DNA from: CAWAWP01 sp963841205
Lineage (GTDB): Bacteria; Chloroflexota; Ktedonobacteria; Ktedonobacterales; JADMIN01
Assembly (NCBI GenBank): GCA_963841205.1
Contig: CAWJCH010000015.1
Location: forward strand, 372,001-436,000
Length of the DNA: 64,000 bases
Direction: 5' to 3'
This document shows positions 60,262 through 64,000 of this stretch, piece by piece. Both the position numbers and the translations under genes were made by a program. Within the stretch, counting starts at the first letter, position 1. Each line of letters begins with the position of its first letter. Under the pieces are notes generated by a model. It was not told where the DNA came from, did not search any database, and saw only the letters and a program-made list of their open reading frames with translations.

Positions 60262-60871
60262 GCTCCCGGCCAGACTAAACATGCTCGCCAGCGATCTCAC
60301 GCGTGCAGTGGATGAGACCTCAAGGCATGCTCGCGTCTGGACGGAGCGCGCGGGCGCTCGTGTGAAGCGTTCGACTTTCGTCGCGGGGCACGCGGATTGG
60401 GTGCATGAAACGCCGATCGAGCGAAAGGATGAAGAGATCTGGCGCACAGAGTCCGGCCTCAACATGCCCCAACTTGCCCACACCTCTGCACCCCACGATT
60501 TCACCTCCGGGGTGATGGCGCGCATCGCGGCGCAGCAGGCGCCCAGGCTGGCCAGCACCATCACGTTCTCAGGACCCGCCGTAGAGCCGATCCGTATGCT
60601 CGCCGGAACGGTTTGCATCTCCGCGATGATCGCGCTCGCCTCTAGCTGCATCCTGGCGATACTCGCTCCCAGCCAGGCGCTCGCACTCATAGGATGGGTG
60701 ATCGGCGCCGGCATGATTGTCCTGCTCGCGCTCCGGGAGATCCTCAGTCTCGTCACCAGCCTCCTCGCCAGTTCAGGCGCACTCTTCATCCTCGGTACAC
60801 TCGTGGTGCTCACCCTGATGACGGTGCTTCGACTCGCGCGGAGTGAAGACCACATCATCCACGAGGCATAG
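60245..60871 (+). CDS. Putative membrane anti-sigma factor
   Basis: Protein of 208 aa. The cytosolic N-terminal half contains PHDFTSGVMARIAAQQAP, a motif often seen in anti-sigma proteins, and is followed by three hydrophobic segments (TVCISAMIALASSCILAI, LIGWVIGAGMIVLLAL, SSGALFILGTLVVLTLM). No zinc-binding H-x3-C-x2-C motif is present. It starts at a TTG preceded by GGAGG and overlaps the sigma gene by 17 bases, so translation is coupled. Anti-sigma function is inferred from position, topology and the motif. Its stop codon lies in the first unit of a 13-bp triple tandem repeat. Confidence 0.72.
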   Translation: MRLPDRLPARLNMLASDLTRAVDETSRHARVWTERAGARVKRSTFVAGHADWVHETPIERKDEEIWRTESGLNMPQLAHTSAPHDFTSGVMARIAAQQAPRLASTITFSGPAVEPIRMLAGTVCISAMIALASSCILAILAPSQALALIGWVIGAGMIVLLALREILSLVTSLLASSGALFILGTLVVLTLMTVLRLARSEDHIIHEA

Positions 60872-60897
60872 CCACGAGGCATAGCCACGAGGCATAG
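60859..60897. repeat. 13-bp tandem repeat, three copies
   Basis: CCACGAGGCATAG is repeated three times exactly (60859-60871, 60872-60884, 60885-60897). The first unit encodes the last codons and TAG stop of the anti-sigma-like gene; the others are untranslated and each repeats the stop. Confidence 0.95.
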
Positions 60898-61042
60898 CGC
60901 GGAAGTGAAACAGCTGCCGCCGCGTATGTGGAATGCTCCCCCGTCAGGCGATCCCGCCGAACGATCTCCTCAACGTCTTCCTCGACGTGCCCAACCGTTA
61001 CCCATCCGTTAGTCTTGCACGGGCGTGAGGCCGGCACCCATA

Positions 61043-61051
61043 TGTTACAAT
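61043..61051 (+). promoter_or_regulatory. Extended -10 promoter of the RNA methyltransferase gene
   Basis: TGTTACAAT followed by GCCGG is an extended -10 element 132 bases before the ATG at 61184. It matches the TACAATG boxes before fabH and the aldehyde dehydrogenase gene. Confidence 0.5.
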
Positions 61052-61183
61052 GCCGGCATCGCGAGGGAGCATATGTTCGGGTGCGGTTGGGTTCCGGCGG
61101 GGATGGTGCTTCACGCACGCAGCCATGAATGATCGCGTCGTCCGGGATATGTGGTAGCAACGAAGGCAGTGGGGCCAGCGGCT

Positions 61184-62656
61184 ATGAACTCGCAATCGGC
61201 GGAGTATGAGGACCCATTTGAAGGGTCGGTGTCTGGCGTAGGCCAAGAGACGATCAGTTTCCAGGCGCAAGAGGTGCTTGGGCCCGTCATCGAGCTCGAA
61301 CTCGCCGATCTCGCCTATGGCGGCGATGCCGTGGGGCGCTATCAAGGGCGCGCCGTCTTCGTGTCGGGTGGGCTGCCCGGCGAGGTGGTCCGCGCCCGGT
61401 TGACGCGCGAGCGCAGCAACTATGCCCGTGCCATGCTGGTCGAGGTGCTGCGCGCATCTCCCGATCGCGTCGCCCCTCCACACCCCGAGATGGCCGAATC
61501 CGGGGGCTTCCAATGGCAGCACCTCGCCTATCCAGCGCAGGTATATTGGAAAACACGCATTGTGCGGCAGTTACTGATGCGCGTGGGCCACTTCGCCAAC
61601 CCGCCGGTCTTGCAGACGCTCGGCATGCCCGCCGGTACGGATCCGTGGCGCTACCGCACCGTGGCACAGTTTGCTGTCGGCCAGGATGGCGCGATCGGCT
61701 TTCGGCGCAGTGGCAGCCATGACGTGCTTGACATGCCCGAGTGTCCGCTGGTCCACCCCGCGCTCGACGCGCTCTTCCAGGATGTGCGTGCCTGGATGCA
61801 GGACACCTGGGGTGAAGACATCATCCAGTATGCCGAGCGATTCACCCTCCGTGTGGCCGCTGGCGCCTCTGGATTGCACGCCCCCGCGTATGATGCCGAA
61901 TTCGGGCTGACCCAACCAGCGGCCGGCCTGATCGCCATCGAGACGCGACCGGGCGGAGCCATCGACGCCGCCGGCGGTCCCTACGCGCTCGGCGAAGCAC
62001 TGCTCGAAGCCGTGCCCGGGCTCGTCGGCGTCGTCATACTCGGCCTCCCGGGCGGGCGCGGGCGCGTGGTCGTGGGCCAAGATTGCGTCTATGAGCAGGT
62101 GCTCGACAGGACGTTTCGCATCTCGGCGGGCTCGTTCTTCCAGGTCAACGCCGTGCAGACGCCCGTGTTGGTGCAACAGGCGCTCTCCGCGCTGCGTCCC
62201 CGACGCGGCGATTGGGCAGTTGATGGCTACAGCGGCGTGGGGCTCTTCTCGTTTTTCCTCGCCGACCACGTCTCGCACGTCCACGCCATCGAGTCGCAGC
62301 CGAGCGCGGTGGCCGACGCGCGAGCCAGTGCCGGACTCAACGGCATCGGCAACGTCACCGCGACGGAAGGCGTGCTAGAACGCGTGCTGGGCGCGCTACG
62401 CCGGCAGAACGAGCGGGTGGACATCGTGCTTGTCGATCCGCCGCGCGCCGGCTGCCATCCTCGCGCACTGAGCGAGATCAAAGCGCTCGCGCCGCGTTCG
62501 CTCGTCTACGTCTCATGCGACCCCTCCACGCTCGCCCGCGATCTGCACCTCTTCTGCAATGACGGCTATCGGCTCGTGCAGGTGCAGCCGGTCGACATGT
62601 TCCCCTTCACCTCGCACATCGAATGCGTGGCGCTCTGCGAGCGCGTCCGCTATTGA
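61184..62656 (+). CDS. RNA (uracil-5-)-methyltransferase, RumA/TrmA family
   Basis: Protein of about 490 aa. An N-terminal TRAM domain (ELELADLAYGGDAVGRYQGR, VVRARLTRERSNYARAM) binds RNA. The SAM-binding Rossmann domain reads WAVDGYSGVGLFSFFLADHV and VLVDPPRAGCHPRALSEI. The catalytic Cys is in YVSCDPSTLARDLHLF and the general base Glu in TSHIECVALCE. It should make 5-methyluridine in 23S rRNA or tRNA. The iron-sulfur cysteines of RumA are largely replaced (PPHPEMAESGGFQWQHL). The start ATG 61184 is preferred over GTG 61151. The TGA stop is formed by the inserted IS605-type right end. Confidence 0.88.
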   Translation: MNSQSAEYEDPFEGSVSGVGQETISFQAQEVLGPVIELELADLAYGGDAVGRYQGRAVFVSGGLPGEVVRARLTRERSNYARAMLVEVLRASPDRVAPPHPEMAESGGFQWQHLAYPAQVYWKTRIVRQLLMRVGHFANPPVLQTLGMPAGTDPWRYRTVAQFAVGQDGAIGFRRSGSHDVLDMPECPLVHPALDALFQDVRAWMQDTWGEDIIQYAERFTLRVAAGASGLHAPAYDAEFGLTQPAAGLIAIETRPGGAIDAAGGPYALGEALLEAVPGLVGVVILGLPGGRGRVVVGQDCVYEQVLDRTFRISAGSFFQVNAVQTPVLVQQALSALRPRRGDWAVDGYSGVGLFSFFLADHVSHVHAIESQPSAVADARASAGLNGIGNVTATEGVLERVLGALRRQNERVDIVLVDPPRAGCHPRALSEIKALAPRSLVYVSCDPSTLARDLHLFCNDGYRLVQVQPVDMFPFTSHIECVALCERVRY

Positions 62657-62668
62657 CACTCCCCACGC

Positions 62669-63850
62669 CTAAAGGCGGGGGATTCTCGGTTCTGCGTGGG
62701 AGCCACTGCCACCCACTCCCCGAAGGGCCTGCCCGGCCCATTCTATGTTCCTCGCGCTGTTGTGGTCCCGGTGCAGGCTCGTCCCGCAGCCCGGGCAGGA
62801 ATGCCAACGGACGGACATGCCTTTCTGGACCAGCGCGCCACAGCCAGAGCATATCTGGCTGGTATAGGCAGGCGGCACGGCTACGACCCGCTTCCCGGCA
62901 CACGCTGCCTTGAAAGCGAGAATGGTCAGGAACTGCGACCACCCAGCGTCCGCGATGGACTTAGCGAGATGGTGATTCTTGAGCATGTTGGTCGTCTGCA
63001 AATCCTCATGGTAGATGGTGTCGTAGCACCGGACCAGTGCCAGCGCGGTCTTGTGGTGGAAGTCTTGGCGCTGTCGCCGCACCTGCTGATGCGCTCTGGC
63101 GAGCAACTGTACCGCTTTGCGCCGGCGATTGCTCCCCGTCTTCCGCCGCGAGACGTGCCGCTGCACCTTCTTGAACTTGCGTTCTGCTTTGCGATAGTGG
63201 CGCGGGTTGGCAAGGCGCGTCCCATCGGCCAGGGCGGCAAACGCCTCCAGTCCGAGGTCTATGCCGGTCTCTCGGCCCGTCGCAGGGAGCGACTTAATCG
63301 GCACGTCGGCACGTCGGCACAGGAGAAGCACACGTGCCAGCCATCCGCCTCTCGACTGACCGTGACCGTCTTGGGTGTGCCTTCGATGGGGCGCGACCAG
63401 CGGATTTCGATGCGTCCAATCTTGGAGAGCACCAGGAGGCCGTTGTCCAATCGTGCGCCGCCATGCTCGCCCACCTGGGGACAGGTGAAGCTATTATAGC
63501 GGTTGCGGCCTTGGAAACGTGGGTAGCCGGGCGTTTCACCATTGCGCCGCGCGGCGGAAGAACGCTTGATATGCGCGGTCAACACGCAGCAGCACATCCT
63601 GCACTACCTGTGCGTTGACCTCGGCATACTCAGGAAAGGCGGCTTTCAAGTCGGGCAACTCGGCCTTCTGTTGGTAGTAGCTGGCACTGATGCCTTGGCC
63701 GCGCCCCCACCAGGTGCGGCGCTGTTCCAGAGCGGTATTGTAGAGCACGCGCCACCGCCACAAGACCGCTTCCAACGCCTGCGTTTGTGTGGACGTTGGC
63801 TTCAGCTTATACTTGTAGGTTTTGTGGATCACGCCGGAGTACGTTTCCAT
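62669..63850 (-). pseudogene. tnpB: TnpB RNA-guided nuclease, two frameshifts
   Basis: From the ATG at 63850: HKTYKYKLKPTSTQTQALEA and VVQDVLLRVDRAYQAFFRR in one frame, NGETPGYPRFQGRNRYNSFT in a second, and the nuclease domain in a third (62669-63331). The RuvC acidic residues are all present: Asp in TGIDLGLEAF, Glu in IYHEDLQTTNMLKN and Asp in LHRDHNSARNI. The zinc ribbon is CSGC plus CPGC. The second frameshift is caused by an 8-bp tandem duplication (63300-63315); the first is a one-base change near 63545. Repairing both gives about 390 aa, the normal TnpB size. Confidence 0.85.
63300..63320. repeat. 8-bp tandem duplication that breaks tnpB
   Basis: GGCACGTC occurs twice and is followed by a partial third copy (GGCAC). 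Removing one unit restores C-A-D-V-P-I-K-S-L-P on the minus strand and joins the two tnpB frames. Confidence 0.85.
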
Positions 63851-64000
63851 ACCTTACCATTCTGCCTGATAGGTGAGAAACCGGCAACTATCGGTACGAG
63901 TCGTGGCCCTGGCGGGCTACCCGGCTTTCATCCCCATAGCTGAAGCCACGGGGCCTCAGTCGGTTTTCCGCTAGCGCTCACCTCACACGTCGGCACGCTT

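Larger units (their letters stand above)
62654..63960 (-). mobile_element. IS605-family (IS1341-type) element carrying only tnpB
   Basis: On the minus strand the left end has a CCCCGTGGCTTCAGCTATGG hairpin (about 63930-63957), and the right end GAATCCCCCGCCTTTAGGCG followed by TGGGGAGTGTCAA closes at 62654. There is no tnpA and no terminal inverted repeat, as usual for the IS200/IS605 superfamily. The right-end hairpin overlaps the tnpB stop codon, the position of the TnpB-associated guide (reRNA) scaffold known from this family. The right end supplies the TGA of the upstream RNA methyltransferase gene. The last 40 bases of the window show no further gene. Confidence 0.85.

Noticed and set aside
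1..64000. tRNA, rRNA or CRISPR array
   Set aside because: No T-arm-like GGTTCGANTCC with a foldable cloverleaf, no rRNA stretch and no regularly spaced direct repeats were seen on either strand.

Overview
The window is 64 kb of GC-rich bacterial DNA. Many coding genes are long and clean (hemB, fabH, nth, an M1 peptidase, several glycosyltransferases), mixed with a heavy load of decayed insertion sequences. The mix suggests a Chloroflexota-type genome: GT-C glycosyltransferases, seven-helix sensors ending in a QPTHxSLWLRPP tail, an ECF42 sigma factor with a DGPF partner, a DUF4331 protein, and IS630/IS701/ISAs1/TnpB elements. This taxonomic call is an inference from family content; there is no rRNA or marker tree here.

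Layout. 0-3.4 kb: an NfeD/slipin pair and a LapA-domain protein. 3.4-5.2 kb: an IS630 element inserted beside an IS5 remnant. 5.2-10.3 kb: a sensor histidine kinase, a SnoaL relic, and two tandem paralogous membrane sensors without kinase domains. 10.3-17.4 kb: an insertion-sequence graveyard (a TnpB-less IS605-like element, IS5, ISAs1 with an intact 10-bp target duplication, IS630, IS701) around one alpha/beta hydrolase and a cation-efflux relic. 17.5-25.1 kb: ECF42 sigma/DGPF pair, a broken tyrosine integrase, a frameshifted CpXC protein, a beta-propeller protein, a DHFR-family reductase, and DUF2085 and SMI1 proteins. 25.7-43.3 kb: core and envelope genes (hemB, four GT-C type glycosyltransferases, nth, a large toroid/kinase fusion, delta-1-pyrroline-5-carboxylate dehydrogenase, a ComEA-like protein, mobA). 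43.4-47.6 kb: an M1 aminopeptidase with HEAT repeats, divergent from fabH. 47.5-53.4 kb: a putative integrative element bounded by a 14-bp direct repeat. It carries a DUF4331 pseudogene, a replication-initiator pseudogene and an intact large serine recombinase, and appears to have inserted into the 3' end of fabH so that fabH and the recombinase exchanged C-terminal tails. 53.6-62.7 kb: a small membrane protein, a nitrilase-like pseudogene, a phosphotransferase, an SDR, a Gfo/Idh/MocA oxidoreductase, a GlsB-type protein, an ECF sigma/anti-sigma pair and an RNA uracil methyltransferase. 62.65-64 kb: an IS605-type element with a broken tnpB.

Together the intact genes point to an aerobic-type heterotroph with tetrapyrrole, fatty-acid and molybdenum-cofactor synthesis, proline catabolism and surface polysaccharide or glycolipid mannosylation. 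The strongest unusual signals are the fabH/serine-recombinase tail swap, two short IS605-like elements that keep a TnpB guide-RNA-like right end but no tnpB, the 871-aa toroid/kinase fusion protein, and repeated short tandem duplications (8-16 bp), two of which break genes. No tRNA, rRNA or CRISPR array was recognised.
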